A program made the translations under genes and the position numbers. The notes under the pieces were generated by a model that was not told the origin of the DNA, made no database searches, and was given only the letters and a program-made list of their open reading frames with translations. A stretch of 53,677 nucleotides of DNA from the NCBI GenBank assembly GCA_902800905.1, contig CADCGC010000006.1, positions 1-53,677 of the forward strand, in the 5' to 3' direction. This DNA comes from an uncultured Erysipelotrichaceae bacterium. Its GTDB lineage: Bacteria > Bacillota_I > Bacilli_A > RFN20 > CAG-826. How positions within the stretch are numbered: the stretch's first letter is position 1; each line of letters opens with the position of its first letter. This document shows positions 1 to 9,268 of the stretch, one piece after another.

Positions 1-705
1 GGAACAGAAGCACAAGACTGGGCGAATATGTTATATCGTATGTATGTGCTTTATGCAGAAACACACAAGTTTAAGATGCAATTAATTTCTTATGAACCAG
101 GAGAAGAAGCTGGTCTAAAATCAGTAACAATTAAAATTGCAGGCAAACATGCATACGGACTTTTAAAAAGCGAAAAAGGTGTTCATAGACTTGTTAGAAT
201 TTCACCTTTTGATGCAAACAAGAGAAGACACACTTCTTTTGCGTCTGTAAACGTAATTCCGGAGTTTGTTGATAATTCAATTAATATTGAAATAAATGAC
301 GCTGATTTGAAAATTGATACATATCGTAGTGGTGGTGCTGGCGGGCAGAATGTTAACAAAGTTGAGACCGCTGTTAGGATTACACACTTACCTACAGGTA
401 TAGTTGTTTCTTGCCAAATTGAAAGAAGCCAATTATCAAACAAAGAAACCGCTATGGCAATGCTTAAAAGCAAACTCTATCTTTTAGAAGTTGAAAAGAG
501 AAATAGTGAACTAAATTCAATTGTTGGCGAAAAGAAAAATATTGAATGGGGTAGCCAAATTCGTTCATATGTTTTCTGCCCATACACATTAGTTAAAGAC
601 AATAGAACCGGATTTGAAGTCACTGATGTCAACGCTGTTATGAATGGAGACATTGATGATTTTTTATATTCATATTTACAAATGGAGGCAAAGAAAAATG
701 CATAA
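1..705 (+). CDS. prfB: Peptide chain release factor 2, 5'-truncated by the window
   Basis: This is the C-terminal two thirds of RF2, which terminates translation at UGA and UAA. The reading frame is open from base 1 (GTEAQDW, conserved in RF2), so the first roughly 130 codons, including any programmed frameshift site, lie outside the window. The RF2-specific SPF stop-codon recognition tripeptide is encoded at 202-210 and the catalytic GGQ at 340-348, inside the usual [10 protein letters not shown] context. Its last codons overlap the start of the next gene by 8 nt, so the two are probably co-translated. The call is very secure. Confidence 0.97.
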   Translation, partial: GTEAQDWANMLYRMYVLYAETHKFKMQLISYEPGEEAGLKSVTIKIAGKHAYGLLKSEKGVHRLVRISPFDANKRRHTSFASVNVIPEFVDNSINIEINDADLKIDTYRSGGAGGQNVNKVETAVRITHLPTGIVVSCQIERSQLSNKETAMAMLKSKLYLLEVEKRNSELNSIVGEKKNIEWGSQIRSYVFCPYTLVKDNRTGFEVTDVNAVMNGDIDDFLYSYLQMEAKKNA

Positions 706-1624
706 AAGTTTATTAAAACAAATTAGAAATTTTATTCTCGTCATACTTGGTACATTTATCCTTGCTTTCGGTTCGGTTATCTTCTTAACAGAGTGTGAAA
801 TCGTTGCTGGTGGAGTGTCTGGAATTGCTATTATTATTCAGCACTATGTTACCATACAAATATATGATTATGTCGCTGCAGCATTAACAGTATTTTTCTG
901 GGTTTTAGGTGTTATTTTTCTTGGGAAAGATTTTGCTGTTAAAACGCTATTATCATCAGTTTTATATATTGGATTTACATTCTTATTTAAGAGAGTTGAA
1001 TTCTTCACTGACTTAGCCAAAACGTTTGCAGGTACAAACGATGGAGGAACCTCACAAGTAGGAAATTACATCCTATGCGGCCTATTTGGTGGTGTCTTTG
1101 TTGGCGGAGGGGTTGCACTTACTTTCTTAGGTGGAGGATCCACTGGTGGAGTAGATGTTTTGCAGCTTTTATTAAGCAGATGGCTAAAGGTTAAAGAGTC
1201 CATTACTTCCTTTATGGTTGATGGTACAATAATTATTATTGGTATGATTTGTCTTCAACTACCGATACCTGCTTTATGTGGCATTTTATCTGCGTTTGTT
1301 ACCGCTGCTTTAATTGAAGTTGTCTTTATTAGAAATCAAACCAGCTATCAAGTTGATATCATTTCTGATAAGTGGGAATTAATCAGTCAGTACGCTCAAG
1401 ACGAGCTCGAAAGAGGAGCTACAATTATCCGTGCTGAAGGTGGATACAAAGGCGAAGAAAGAGTCATTCTTCGTGTTGTTTTTGATAAGTCTCAATACGA
1501 AAAAATTAGAGATTATATCGCCTCAGTTGATCCATATGCATTCGTCACCTTTACTCAAACAAACGCTGTTTATGGTGAAGGATTTAAAAGCAACAAAAAA
1601 TCTGTCAAAATTAAGAAAAAATAA
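698..1624 (+). CDS. YitT family membrane protein (DUF161 + DUF2179)
   Basis: This is a 308-residue membrane protein with about five or six hydrophobic segments in its first 210 residues and a soluble C-terminal domain of the DUF2179 type (about residues 230-295, with the RGAT and GGYKG turns). The family is widespread in Firmicutes and its transported substrate is unknown. I chose ATG 698 because a GGAGG at 684-688 lies 9 nt upstream; the frame is open further 5' (an ATG at 644), but that would overlap prfB extensively. The start overlaps the prfB stop by 8 nt, so translational coupling is likely. Confidence 0.9.
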   Translation: MHKSLLKQIRNFILVILGTFILAFGSVIFLTECEIVAGGVSGIAIIIQHYVTIQIYDYVAAALTVFFWVLGVIFLGKDFAVKTLLSSVLYIGFTFLFKRVEFFTDLAKTFAGTNDGGTSQVGNYILCGLFGGVFVGGGVALTFLGGGSTGGVDVLQLLLSRWLKVKESITSFMVDGTIIIIGMICLQLPIPALCGILSAFVTAALIEVVFIRNQTSYQVDIISDKWELISQYAQDELERGATIIRAEGGYKGEERVILRVVFDKSQYEKIRDYIASVDPYAFVTFTQTNAVYGEGFKSNKKSVKIKKK

Positions 1625-1633
1625 GGTTTTTGA

Positions 1634-3625
1634 ATGAAAAATATCGATAATTCACATCTTTTTCAGATAAATTCTCAGTTCAAACCAACGGGTGATCAGC
1701 CAACTGCTATTGCTAAATTAGTCGATGGTCTTAATAGTGGAAAGAGGCTCCAGGTTCTCCTTGGTGCAACCGGTACTGGAAAGACTTTTACGATGGCTAA
1801 CATTATTGAAAGAGTTCAACGTCCAGCCCTTGTTTTAGTGCACAATAAAACACTAGCGGGTCAACTCTATTCTGAATTCAAAGAGCTCTTCCCAAACAAC
1901 CGTGTTGAGTACTTTGTTTCTAATTTCGATTTTTATCAACCAGAAGCCTATATTCCTAAAAGTGATACTTACATCGATAAGACCGCTTTGATGAACGATG
2001 AAATTGAGATGCTTCGAACTAGCGCGATTAATTCAATTCTTGAAAGAAGAGACACAATTGTTGTTGCTTCTGTCGCTTCAATTTATGGTTTAACTGATCC
2101 TGATGAATACCGCAATTTAGTTTTCGAAATCCGCGTTGGTGAAGAGATTAATCGCCAAGATTTTTATAAAGCTTTAGTGGACGCTCAATATAAAAGGAAT
2201 AATCTTGATACCCCGCCAGGAAGTTTTAGAGTAAGAGGGGACATTATTGAAATTGTCCCTGCTAATATGACCGATAATACAGTAATTCGACTTGATACAT
2301 TTGGAGATGAAATCGAAAAGATTTATGAAGTCGATTTATTGAGTGGTGAAATTAAACATTCTTACCACACATATCCAATTTTCCCTGCTTATGATCATGC
2401 TTCAACTAGAGAGAGAATTAAAGAAGCATGTAAGACCATAAAAGAAGAGTTAAAAGAGCGTCTTGAATTCTTTAGAAGCAATGGTCAATTATTAGAGGCT
2501 GAACGTCTTGAAATGAGAACAAATCAAGATGTTGAGAATATGGAAGAGTTTGGTATGTGCCCTGGAATTGAAAACTATTCAAGGCATATTGATAAACGTC
2601 AACCAGGTCAAAGACCTTTCTGCTTGATTGATTATTTCCCTGATGATTTTATTCTCTTTGTTGATGAGTCTCACGTTTCGCTTCCTCAAATTCGAGGAAT
2701 GTATAATGGCGATAGAAGCAGAAAAGAAACCCTTGTTGAGTATGGCTTTAGACTCCCAAGCGCGTTAGATAATAGGCCGCTTAATTTCGAAGAATTTGAA
2801 CAGTTAATGCCTCAAACAATTTGTACATCTGCTACTCCGGGTGATTATGAATTAAATAAAACTGATGGAGAGATAGTGGAGCAAATTATTAGACCAACCG
2901 GTTTATTAGATCCATATGTTGAAGTTAGACCAACTAGAGGTCAAATTGACGATATTCTTTTTGAAATAAAAGAAAGAACCAAGAAAAATGAGAGAGTGAT
3001 GATTGTTACTCTTACAGTTAAAATGGCGGAAGACCTCACTCAATATCTTAAAGAAAGAGGCATTAAAGTCGTTTATCTTCATCACGAAACCAAAACTCTA
3101 GAAAGAAGTGAGATTATTTACCAGTTACGTAAAGGTAAATATGATGTCTTGGTGGGTATTAATCTTCTTAGAGAAGGTTTAGACATTCCAGAAGTATCTT
3201 TGGTCACCATTTTAGACGCTGATAAAGAAGGCTTCTTAAGAAGCACAAGAAGCTTGATTCAGGTTATTGGTAGAGCTAGTAGAAACGCTGGTGGAAAAGT
3301 TATTATGTACGCTGATAACATGACCGACTCTATGAATAACGCCATTAACGAAACAAATAGAAGACGTCATATTCAGCAAGAATATAACGATGAATATGGA
3401 ATTGTTCCTCGAACAATCATCAAAGAGATTAGACCTCCTATTCATAATTCAGACGATGAGATTAGTGAAATGGTTAATCTTTCTAAACATGGAACAAGGT
3501 CTCAAATGGCTGCAAGAATTAAGGAACTAGAAAAACAAATGAGGCAAGCCGCTAAAGAATTTGACTTCGAAAGAGCGGCAGAATTAAGAGATATAATTCT
3601 CGAAATGAAAGCCGACTTACAATAA
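1634..3625 (+). CDS. uvrB: Excinuclease ABC subunit B
   Basis: UvrB is the damage-verifying helicase-like subunit of nucleotide excision repair; it receives DNA from UvrA and recruits UvrC. At 663 residues the length is normal. Visible features are Walker A GATGTGKT (residues 44-51), the damage-binding beta-hairpin region around residues 95-118, a DESH motif II near residue 338, the late helicase motif QVIGRASRN, and the C-terminal UVR/coiled-coil motif (about 627-661) that contacts UvrC. The gene starts 9 nt after yitT. uvrA does not follow, which differs from the common uvrB-uvrA order in Bacilli. Confidence 0.98.
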   Translation: MKNIDNSHLFQINSQFKPTGDQPTAIAKLVDGLNSGKRLQVLLGATGTGKTFTMANIIERVQRPALVLVHNKTLAGQLYSEFKELFPNNRVEYFVSNFDFYQPEAYIPKSDTYIDKTALMNDEIEMLRTSAINSILERRDTIVVASVASIYGLTDPDEYRNLVFEIRVGEEINRQDFYKALVDAQYKRNNLDTPPGSFRVRGDIIEIVPANMTDNTVIRLDTFGDEIEKIYEVDLLSGEIKHSYHTYPIFPAYDHASTRERIKEACKTIKEELKERLEFFRSNGQLLEAERLEMRTNQDVENMEEFGMCPGIENYSRHIDKRQPGQRPFCLIDYFPDDFILFVDESHVSLPQIRGMYNGDRSRKETLVEYGFRLPSALDNRPLNFEEFEQLMPQTICTSATPGDYELNKTDGEIVEQIIRPTGLLDPYVEVRPTRGQIDDILFEIKERTKKNERVMIVTLTVKMAEDLTQYLKERGIKVVYLHHETKTLERSEIIYQLRKGKYDVLVGINLLREGLDIPEVSLVTILDADKEGFLRSTRSLIQVIGRASRNAGGKVIMYADNMTDSMNNAINETNRRRHIQQEYNDEYGIVPRTIIKEIRPPIHNSDDEISEMVNLSKHGTRSQMAARIKELEKQMRQAAKEFDFERAAELRDIILEMKADLQ

Positions 3626-3696
3626 AATCATGAAATAATGATTGATTAAATCATTTTACTTTATTAGAATAATCAACAGCGAAAGGAGAAAAACGC

Positions 3697-3930
3697 ATGT
3701 TAGCTTGGTACGATTGGGTATTACTTGTCACTAGTGTTATCATCATTGTCTTGTGCTTGTTACAAGGCGGTAAATCAGAAGGTGCTTCTGGTGCGATTAC
3801 CGGTGGTGGTCTTAACGTTTTCGTTAAAACCAAAGAAAGAGGCGCTGAAAAAGTCATCTCTATTCTTACATTAATCGTCGCTATCATCTTCTTTATCCTC
3901 GCTGTTCTTATCAAAATCCTTAATGGATAA
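3697..3930 (+). CDS. secG: Preprotein translocase subunit SecG
   Basis: SecG is a small two-helix subunit of the SecYEG protein-export channel. The 77-residue protein has a hydrophobic helix at residues 4-22, the family-typical glycine/serine-rich cytoplasmic loop with LLQGGKSEGASGA and GGG, and a second helix at residues 52-73. A GAAAGGAG ribosome site ends about 8 nt before the ATG. A stem-loop terminator follows at 3953-3985, so secG may be the last gene of the upstream run. Confidence 0.93.
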   Translation: MLAWYDWVLLVTSVIIIVLCLLQGGKSEGASGAITGGGLNVFVKTKERGAEKVISILTLIVAIIFFILAVLIKILNG

Positions 3931-3952
3931 TAAGGAACTATCCAGCAAAAAC

Positions 3953-3985
3953 ATCCTTAGGCGAATAACTTAAGGATTTTTTATT
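3953..3985 (+). terminator. Rho-independent terminator after secG
   Basis: The arms ATCCTTA (3953-3959) and TAAGGAT (3971-3977) pair perfectly around an 11-nt loop and are followed by a T-rich tract. It separates secG from the HicB/NERD pair. Confidence 0.75.
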
Positions 3986-3994
3986 TCATTAATG

Positions 3995-4000
3995 TAAAAT
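3995..4000 (+). promoter_or_regulatory. -10 box of a probable leaderless hicB transcript
   Basis: TAAAAT lies only 7 nt before the hicB ATG, and no Shine-Dalgarno sequence occurs in between. No good -35 hexamer is visible at 16-18 bp, so the -10 carries most of the weight of the call. Confidence 0.45.
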
Positions 4001-4007
4001 AAGTTGT

Positions 4008-4262
4008 ATGAAATATTCTTATTACGCGATATTTGAAAAAGACAAAGATGATCCAAGTTTCATTAATGTAACTTTCCCTGACATTATTCCTGGAGTGACA
4101 TGTGGAGACTCTTTTGATGATGCTTTATATATGGCTAAAGACCTTTTAAAGTTAATGCTAAAAGAAGCGCCGAATCAGTGCTTTCCTCCAACCAGTTTAG
4201 AAAAACTTATAATAGAATTCCCAGGAAAAGAATTTGTTCTTGTAGAAGTAGAAATAGATTAA
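4008..4262 (+). CDS. HicB-like antitoxin-family protein without a HicA partner
   Basis: The 84-residue protein matches the HicB N-terminal fold: a YYAIFEKD strand, a PDIIPGVTCGDSFDDAL segment and the helix that follows it. In classic systems HicB neutralises the HicA RNase, often by blocking it with this partial RNase-H-like domain, and carries a DNA-binding tail. Here there is no obvious DNA-binding C-terminus and no HicA-like dsRBD protein on either side. Instead a NERD nuclease gene starts 6 nt downstream on the same strand. Solo HicB-like proteins are common in Firmicutes, so a toxin-neutralising role is not proven. Confidence 0.75.
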   Translation: MKYSYYAIFEKDKDDPSFINVTFPDIIPGVTCGDSFDDALYMAKDLLKLMLKEAPNQCFPPTSLEKLIIEFPGKEFVLVEVEID

Positions 4263-4268
4263 ATAGAT

Positions 4269-4943
4269 ATGTCAAAACAAAGTCGCGGAGATAAAGGCGA
4301 ATCATTAGTTAGGAAATCATTATCAAAGATAAAGGAATATCATAAGGTCCTTAATGATGTTACTTTTATCAACCAAAAAAGTGAAATGACCCATCAGATT
4401 GATCACATTTTAATTCACCCTCATGGAGTGTTTGTTATTGAGACCAAAAACTACTATGGAGTGATTAACCCAAAAACTCATGATTCGTTCTGGTTAAAAG
4501 AAGTCAAAGGAGAGGTTACTAGAATCTCAAACCCTCTAAAACAAAATAAGTCACACGCGGTTATTGTAAATCGATTATTAGATAAAAAAGTCGACGTTAT
4601 TCCGGTAGTAGTGTTTGTGAAAAATAACGCACCATATTTAGGTGATGAAAATGTCATAAACCTTAAAGAACTCCACTTATTTGTGGAATCTTACCCATTT
4701 CAAAGGCTTTTAGAAAAGAAAGAAATTGACACTATTTACAAGACATTAAAATCGTCTTCTAGCGATGTTAGTAAGGAAGAGCATTTAGAAAACATTGGAT
4801 ACTTAAAACAAATTAGAGAAGAAATTAAAAACGAGATTGCGTTTGCGATTGAAAGCGGCACTTGCCCAAGATGTAATCACAAAATGATACAACAAGGGTT
4901 TGAGTATCGTTGCTCAAACTGTGACTTCAAATTCAAACTATGA
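4269..4943 (+). CDS. NERD-domain nuclease-related protein with C-terminal zinc ribbon
   Basis: The 224-residue protein starts with a nuclease-related (NERD) domain, a PD-(D/E)XK-like fold. The acidic and lysine positions expected for metal-dependent DNA cleavage are present: GDKGE near residue 7-11, QIDHILI near residue 43-49, and the ExK motif in VIETKNYYG near residue 56-64. The C-terminus (about residues 198-224) has a CPRCN...CSNC zinc ribbon like that of topoisomerase I, suggesting nucleic-acid contact. There is no Shine-Dalgarno site, and the 6-nt gap to the HicB-like gene suggests translational coupling. The substrate is unknown; a mobile-element or defence role is inference. Confidence 0.8.
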   Translation: MSKQSRGDKGESLVRKSLSKIKEYHKVLNDVTFINQKSEMTHQIDHILIHPHGVFVIETKNYYGVINPKTHDSFWLKEVKGEVTRISNPLKQNKSHAVIVNRLLDKKVDVIPVVVFVKNNAPYLGDENVINLKELHLFVESYPFQRLLEKKEIDTIYKTLKSSSSDVSKEEHLENIGYLKQIREEIKNEIAFAIESGTCPRCNHKMIQQGFEYRCSNCDFKFKL

Positions 4944-4950
4944 AAAAAGC

Positions 4951-4975
4951 CGTTCATTAGAACGACTATTTTTCT
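4951..4975. terminator. Short convergent terminator
   Basis: CGTTC (4951-4955) pairs with GAACG (4960-4964). A-rich sequence lies on the left and T-rich sequence on the right, so it could serve both the NERD gene and the convergent EAL gene. The stem is short. Confidence 0.5.
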
Positions 4976-7224
4976 GTAACTTTAGAGATTGTTAATTCTC
5001 CGTTTTTAATCTTCTTTTCTAAATCCTCATAGCTAAGTGGTTTACCGAATAGGTAGCCTTGAAGTCTACCACAAGAAATTTCATCTAAGAAGTCTGCTTG
5101 TTCTTTGGTTTCAACACCTTCTGATAAGGTCTTCATGCCAATTTCTTCCGCCATTTGGATAACCGATTTAATTAATTGACGTGATTTTGGATTCTTTCCA
5201 AATCCCACCAAGAATTGCATATCGAGTTTTAAGACATCAAATTCATAGTCTTTTAAGGCGTTGAATGAGCTATATCCAGAGCCAAAGTCATCGAGCCAAA
5301 TTGCGAATCCTTTTTCTTTTAAACTCTTCATCGCTTTCTTTAAAACATCACCTTCGGTTAACAATGCACTTTCAGTGATTTCAACGTGAATTAAGTGCTT
5401 TGGAATCTTATATTGGTTAACAATTCCTTCGATAACAGCAGGAACATCCAAAACCATAAAATCAAGTCTAGAGAAGTTGATTGAGACAGGGACAACAGGT
5501 AATTTGTGGTCTATGTTATATCTTAAATCTTTACAAACAAGAGTGAGCATTGCGATATCAACTTTATGCACTAATTGAGCGTTCTCAAGAGCACCAATAA
5601 ATAGGCCCGGATTCATAAATCCATAACGTGGATCAATCCATCTTGCTAAAGCTTCGCATCCACATAACTCTTTAGTGTTGCTCCACACGACTGGTTGATA
5701 GTATGGTTGGATGTAACCATTTTCAACGGCTTCATCGATATGTTTAACAACATATTGAATGAGGTGATAAGAATCATGCATCTTTTGGTCGTACTCAAGA
5801 TATTTCTTTCCATAATTATTCTTTAATTCAGAGAAAGCGTATCTTGCTTTTTCGACGGATCTATGTGGATCTTCGGTGTTATTCTTAAGAATATATCCAC
5901 CAGCTTTTAAGCCTGGCTTAATATCTATATCTAGTTTTTCGACTTTTGAATCAGCGATGTTAATCTTTTCTAAAGCACCTTCTTTTTCACAGAAAACAAC
6001 AAAGTGGTCATCTCCTTGTCTACTAACAAGACCATCACTAAAGATATCATTTAAAATTGCACCGACATCTTTTAAAAATTTGTTGCCAGCGGCGAATCCT
6101 CTTTGGTCGTTAAAAATCTTGAATGAAGTAACATCAAAGAATAAATACATCCACCCTGTAGGTTCAACTTCTTCGGTTTTAGCTTTTGCTAAAGTTAAGA
6201 AATATTCAAAACCCCAAAGATCTGTTAATTTATCTTTTGTAGCGAGTATTTCAAGTTCCTCATCTTTTCTTGCTTCTGCGACACGTTGGCTGTAAATAGA
6301 AACACAAACCATAACTAAAGAAATGAAGAATGTTAAATAGTTAATTTCATCTCCATCAAGGAAAGAACGACTAATCACCAATTTTTTGATATCGCTTCCA
6401 TCGAACGGAACTGTTTCTCCAAGACTATTGATGTAAGCAATAATTTCTCCATTATAATAAACTGTTTGGTTTCCAATAGTGTTCTTAATTAATAAATAGA
6501 ATCCAAGAAACACAGCGCCTAAGATTCCAATAGAAACGAATGGTTTCCAAATAAGAAGACACCCAACATAAATTGTGAACATCAAGAAGCAAATAAATTG
6601 CTTTGGCTGAAGTGTAGAGCTTGTAAAGAAATCATTATAAGAAACACGAATTCCAAACACTAAGCAACATAACGCAAAGAAAGATACAACTAAAACGGTT
6701 GTTAACCATTCGTTTTTAGAGCCTCTATGTAATGCGATAGCGGCTACGATAGATGAAACTTGGAATAAAGCAGTAGAAACATATAAAGCAACTAAAAGAG
6801 AATTGCTTATTTCTTTTCCAACTTTCCATGCTTTAATGGAACTTTCTAAAGGCATTAACGCACAGAGGGCAAAGCCGATACTTGCAGAAACAATAACAGC
6901 AACAAACAATTTAATTGAACGCTTTTTGCTAATATAGTAAATACTATATAAAAGCATTGTAAGACCCATAAACATTAATAGCCAGAAACAAGAAGTGTTA
7001 TCAAATAGCGATTTAAAATAATTAGTACCGCCTTGGACTGCTGGAATAATGTATTTGTCGTGTTGTCTAATAACAAGCCAAATTTCAAGAATGACAATAA
7101 TAGCCGCCATATAAATGCCAGAGCGCATATCAGCAGCATTCAAATAAGAGCTCACATATTTTGAGTTCTTATTAAAACCAAATAGGTTGGCTAACCAACT
7201 ACCAATTTTCTTTAATGTTTTCAT
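4966..7224 (-). CDS. Membrane-anchored cyclic-di-GMP phosphodiesterase (degenerate GGDEF + EAL)
   Basis: The 752-residue protein has about eight hydrophobic segments in its first 310 residues, then a GGDEF-like domain (about 325-480) and an EAL domain (about 505-740). The diguanylate cyclase signature is degraded: the active-site motif reads RQGDDHF near residue 400. The EAL domain keeps the catalytic set, with EALARW near residue 524, an ITES motif, LDDFGSGYSS near residue 641, and SEGVET. It therefore probably hydrolyses c-di-GMP, with the GGDEF part acting as a regulatory, perhaps GTP-binding, domain. No cyclase or c-di-GMP effector is visible in the window. It is transcribed in the same direction as the small membrane gene upstream. 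Confidence 0.93.
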   Translation of the reverse strand: MKTLKKIGSWLANLFGFNKNSKYVSSYLNAADMRSGIYMAAIIVILEIWLVIRQHDKYIIPAVQGGTNYFKSLFDNTSCFWLLMFMGLTMLLYSIYYISKKRSIKLFVAVIVSASIGFALCALMPLESSIKAWKVGKEISNSLLVALYVSTALFQVSSIVAAIALHRGSKNEWLTTVLVVSFFALCCLVFGIRVSYNDFFTSSTLQPKQFICFLMFTIYVGCLLIWKPFVSIGILGAVFLGFYLLIKNTIGNQTVYYNGEIIAYINSLGETVPFDGSDIKKLVISRSFLDGDEINYLTFFISLVMVCVSIYSQRVAEARKDEELEILATKDKLTDLWGFEYFLTLAKAKTEEVEPTGWMYLFFDVTSFKIFNDQRGFAAGNKFLKDVGAILNDIFSDGLVSRQGDDHFVVFCEKEGALEKINIADSKVEKLDIDIKPGLKAGGYILKNNTEDPHRSVEKARYAFSELKNNYGKKYLEYDQKMHDSYHLIQYVVKHIDEAVENGYIQPYYQPVVWSNTKELCGCEALARWIDPRYGFMNPGLFIGALENAQLVHKVDIAMLTLVCKDLRYNIDHKLPVVPVSINFSRLDFMVLDVPAVIEGIVNQYKIPKHLIHVEITESALLTEGDVLKKAMKSLKEKGFAIWLDDFGSGYSSFNALKDYEFDVLKLDMQFLVGFGKNPKSRQLIKSVIQMAEEIGMKTLSEGVETKEQADFLDEISCGRLQGYLFGKPLSYEDLEKKIKNGELTISKVTEK

Positions 7225-7246
7225 TTATATACTCACTTTACCCCTA

Positions 7247-7265
7247 TCTTTATTTCAAATAAAGA
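7247..7265. repeat. 19-bp perfect inverted repeat upstream of the EAL gene
   Basis: TCTTTATTT and AAATAAAGA flank a single central base. The repeat sits 23-41 bp upstream of the EAL gene start and 7 bp after the stop of the preceding minus-strand gene. It could be an operator or a weak hairpin; no T-tract follows on the minus strand. Confidence 0.5.
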
Positions 7266-7271
7266 ATAATT

Positions 7272-7819
7272 TTATTTAACGCGTTTCTTGAATGATACAG
7301 TCACACTGTTTATGAAGATATTGTTATCGCTGTCAATGGTGGTTTTATAAATGTTATCTTCTTCTAAAATAACGAAGGTAGATTTGTCTAGTTCTTTTGT
7401 TTTTGTTCCATACTCATTGCAAATGAATATCTTAAAAGTGACGTCTTTTACTTCAACTTCAGAAATTGAAAAGGATATGTTTACGTTGCTGGTTTCGGCA
7501 TCTTTGTCACAAAACAAATAATGCTTATCGTTATAATCACCGATATTAATGTGCTCTTGGGTGCTCGAAAACACTAGTTCTTCATTTGACCCAGTGCTTA
7601 GTACAAATCTATTGTTTACATCTAAAGATGACGAATCGTTTAAGAGATCTGTTGTATATACAAAAGAAGATGAAATATAAATTGGCAAAGTGTTTAAATA
7701 AGGAATCAATACAGCGGTAGCGACTGACCCAAAAAGAACAACAAACACTAAAAAGAAAAAATAAGAACTCTTTTCTTTGTTCTTTTTTCTGTTGTTTGAG
7801 ATTTGATTTTTTTTGTCAT
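7272..7819 (-). pseudogene. Small membrane-anchored protein, start codon separated by a homopolymer frameshift
   Basis: The long open part (7272-7748) can only start at a GTG without a ribosome site, and it would then begin inside a transmembrane helix. The frame stays open upstream and would encode a lysine/asparagine-rich basic N-terminus followed by a hydrophobic segment, the normal layout of a signal anchor. An ATG at 7819 lies in another frame. Adding one A to the run of eight A (minus strand, 7807-7814) joins that ATG to the main frame, giving about 183 residues. The extracellular part is unrecognised. This may be a sequencing error, a pseudogene or a slippage-controlled gene. Confidence 0.6.
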
Positions 7820-7828
7820 GTTGAATCC

Positions 7829-7834
7829 ATTATA
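7829..7834 (-). promoter_or_regulatory. -10 box 9 nt upstream of ATG 7819
   Basis: TATAAT on the minus strand lies 9 nt before the candidate ATG at 7819. This is the same spacing as other apparently leaderless genes in the window, and it supports 7819 as the true start of the frameshifted gene. Confidence 0.5.
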
Positions 7835-7877
7835 TACTTTATATTTATAATATAGAATACAAAAAAATAAAATTATA

Positions 7878-7892
7878 GTGCCAATTTGGCAC
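7878..7892. promoter_or_regulatory. Palindromic operator candidate before the HTH-dehydrogenase gene
   Basis: GTGCCAA and TTGGCAC form a perfect 7-bp inverted repeat around one base, 21 bp upstream of the ATG at 7914. The encoded protein carries its own XRE-type HTH domain, so autoregulation through this site is a reasonable inference. Confidence 0.55.
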
Positions 7893-7913
7893 TTTTAAAT
7901 GTAATATATTATT

Positions 7914-9242
7914 ATGACGTTGAAAGAATTAAGAAAATCAAAAGGATTAAGTCAAAACGAAGCATCGTTTTTGCTCTCTATTCCACTTAGGACTTATAAA
8001 AGACTAGAAAACGATTCTAGTTATGTTAATACCTATAAATATAAAAATGTATACACACAAATTAGTTCTTTTGTTGCAAGCAAAAAATCAAGAAAAATAT
8101 ATAATTTTGTAATTGTTGGAGCAGGCTATGTTGGCTTTTCTTTAGCGGTTCTTTTGGCGGAGAAACATCATGTTACTGTCGTAGATACAAATGAAGAAAA
8201 AGTGAGTAAAATCAATACAAGAAAGCCATTATTTTACGACAAAGAGATTAGTTATTATCTCCAAAATAAAACATTATATTTAAAAGCTACAACAGTGAAT
8301 TTAGACGTTTACAAAAATTGTGATTATGTAATCATCTCAACCCCTACAAATTATGATGAAGAATCGAAGAACTATGATATGAGCAGTGTGCTTAGCACAA
8401 TCAGAGATGTTAGGAAAGCCAACTCTAAATGTACCATTGTCATTAAGTCGACTTGTTACATTGGATTTACTTCATCATTAAAAGATAACAACATTGTCTT
8501 TTCTCCTGAATTTTTAAGAGAAGGTAAAGCTTTATATGATAATCTCCACCCTTCAAGAATCATTATTGGTGGAGACCAGAACAAAAAAGAAGTTAAAGAA
8601 TTTGCAAATATTCTAGAATCTTTCGCGGTATCTCCAACCAAAGTTCTGTTTATGTCCTCTTCTGAGGCCGAAGCAGTCAAACTTTTTTCTAATTCATATT
8701 TGGCAATGAGAGTTGCATATTTTAATGAAATGGATTCGTTGTTAAATTCATATGGTCTTAATAGTTACAAAGTTGTTAACGGAGTTAGCCTAGATCCTAG
8801 AATTGGCGATTATTATAATAATCCATCATTCGGTTATGGTGGTTATTGTCTACCAAAAGACACGAAAGCATTAATTTCGCAAATGAGTGTAATTTCAAAT
8901 AATGAATTGCTGTCTTCAATATCCAAAAGCAATGACTCAAGGAAGCAATTTATTATTAATGACATTGTTTCTAAATTAGAACCTGACCCACAAAATAAGG
9001 TTGTAGGAGTGTTTTCACTTTTGTCAAAAACAGGAACCGATAACACTAGGTATTCTTCTGTTATAGATATAGTTGGTGGTCTAGAAAAAATAGGCACCCA
9101 AGTAATAATCTTTGATAATGAAAAAATGACGCTTGAGGATTTTAAAAACAAAAGCGATTTGATAATTACAAATAGATATGACTCATCATTAGATGATGTC
9201 GCTTATAAAGTTTATACAAGGGACCTATTTAAAAGAGACTAA
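7914..9242 (+). CDS. XRE-type HTH domain fused to UDP-glucose/nucleotide-sugar 6-dehydrogenase
   Basis: The first about 50 residues are a Cro/C1-type helix-turn-helix (LKELRKSKGLSQNEASFLLSI, ending in LRTYKRLEND). The remainder is a nucleotide-sugar dehydrogenase: a Rossmann motif VGAGYVG near residue 67, a conserved ISTPTNYDE loop, SPEFLREG, and the catalytic cysteine in GYGGYCLPKD near residue 312. The enzyme oxidises UDP-glucose (or a related sugar nucleotide) to the uronic acid using NAD. The 442-residue length equals an ordinary dehydrogenase of about 390 residues plus the HTH. No frameshift or linker gap is seen, so the fusion looks genuine. No glycan operon surrounds it; it is a single gene ending at a strong bidirectional terminator. 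Confidence 0.92.
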   Translation: MTLKELRKSKGLSQNEASFLLSIPLRTYKRLENDSSYVNTYKYKNVYTQISSFVASKKSRKIYNFVIVGAGYVGFSLAVLLAEKHHVTVVDTNEEKVSKINTRKPLFYDKEISYYLQNKTLYLKATTVNLDVYKNCDYVIISTPTNYDEESKNYDMSSVLSTIRDVRKANSKCTIVIKSTCYIGFTSSLKDNNIVFSPEFLREGKALYDNLHPSRIIIGGDQNKKEVKEFANILESFAVSPTKVLFMSSSEAEAVKLFSNSYLAMRVAYFNEMDSLLNSYGLNSYKVVNGVSLDPRIGDYYNNPSFGYGGYCLPKDTKALISQMSVISNNELLSSISKSNDSRKQFIINDIVSKLEPDPQNKVVGVFSLLSKTGTDNTRYSSVIDIVGGLEKIGTQVIIFDNEKMTLEDFKNKSDLIITNRYDSSLDDVAYKVYTRDLFKRD

Positions 9243-9268
9243 AAAAGAGGAACTATTTTTCCTCTTTT
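9243..9268. terminator. Strong bidirectional terminator
   Basis: AAAAGAGGAA (9243-9252) pairs perfectly with TTCCTCTTTT (9259-9268) around a 6-nt loop. A and T tracts make it work for both converging genes. It includes the stop codon of the minus-strand gene. Confidence 0.85.

Noticed and set aside
4008..4262. Classic HicAB toxin-antitoxin system
   Set aside because: No HicA-like small dsRBD protein is encoded within several hundred bases on either strand.
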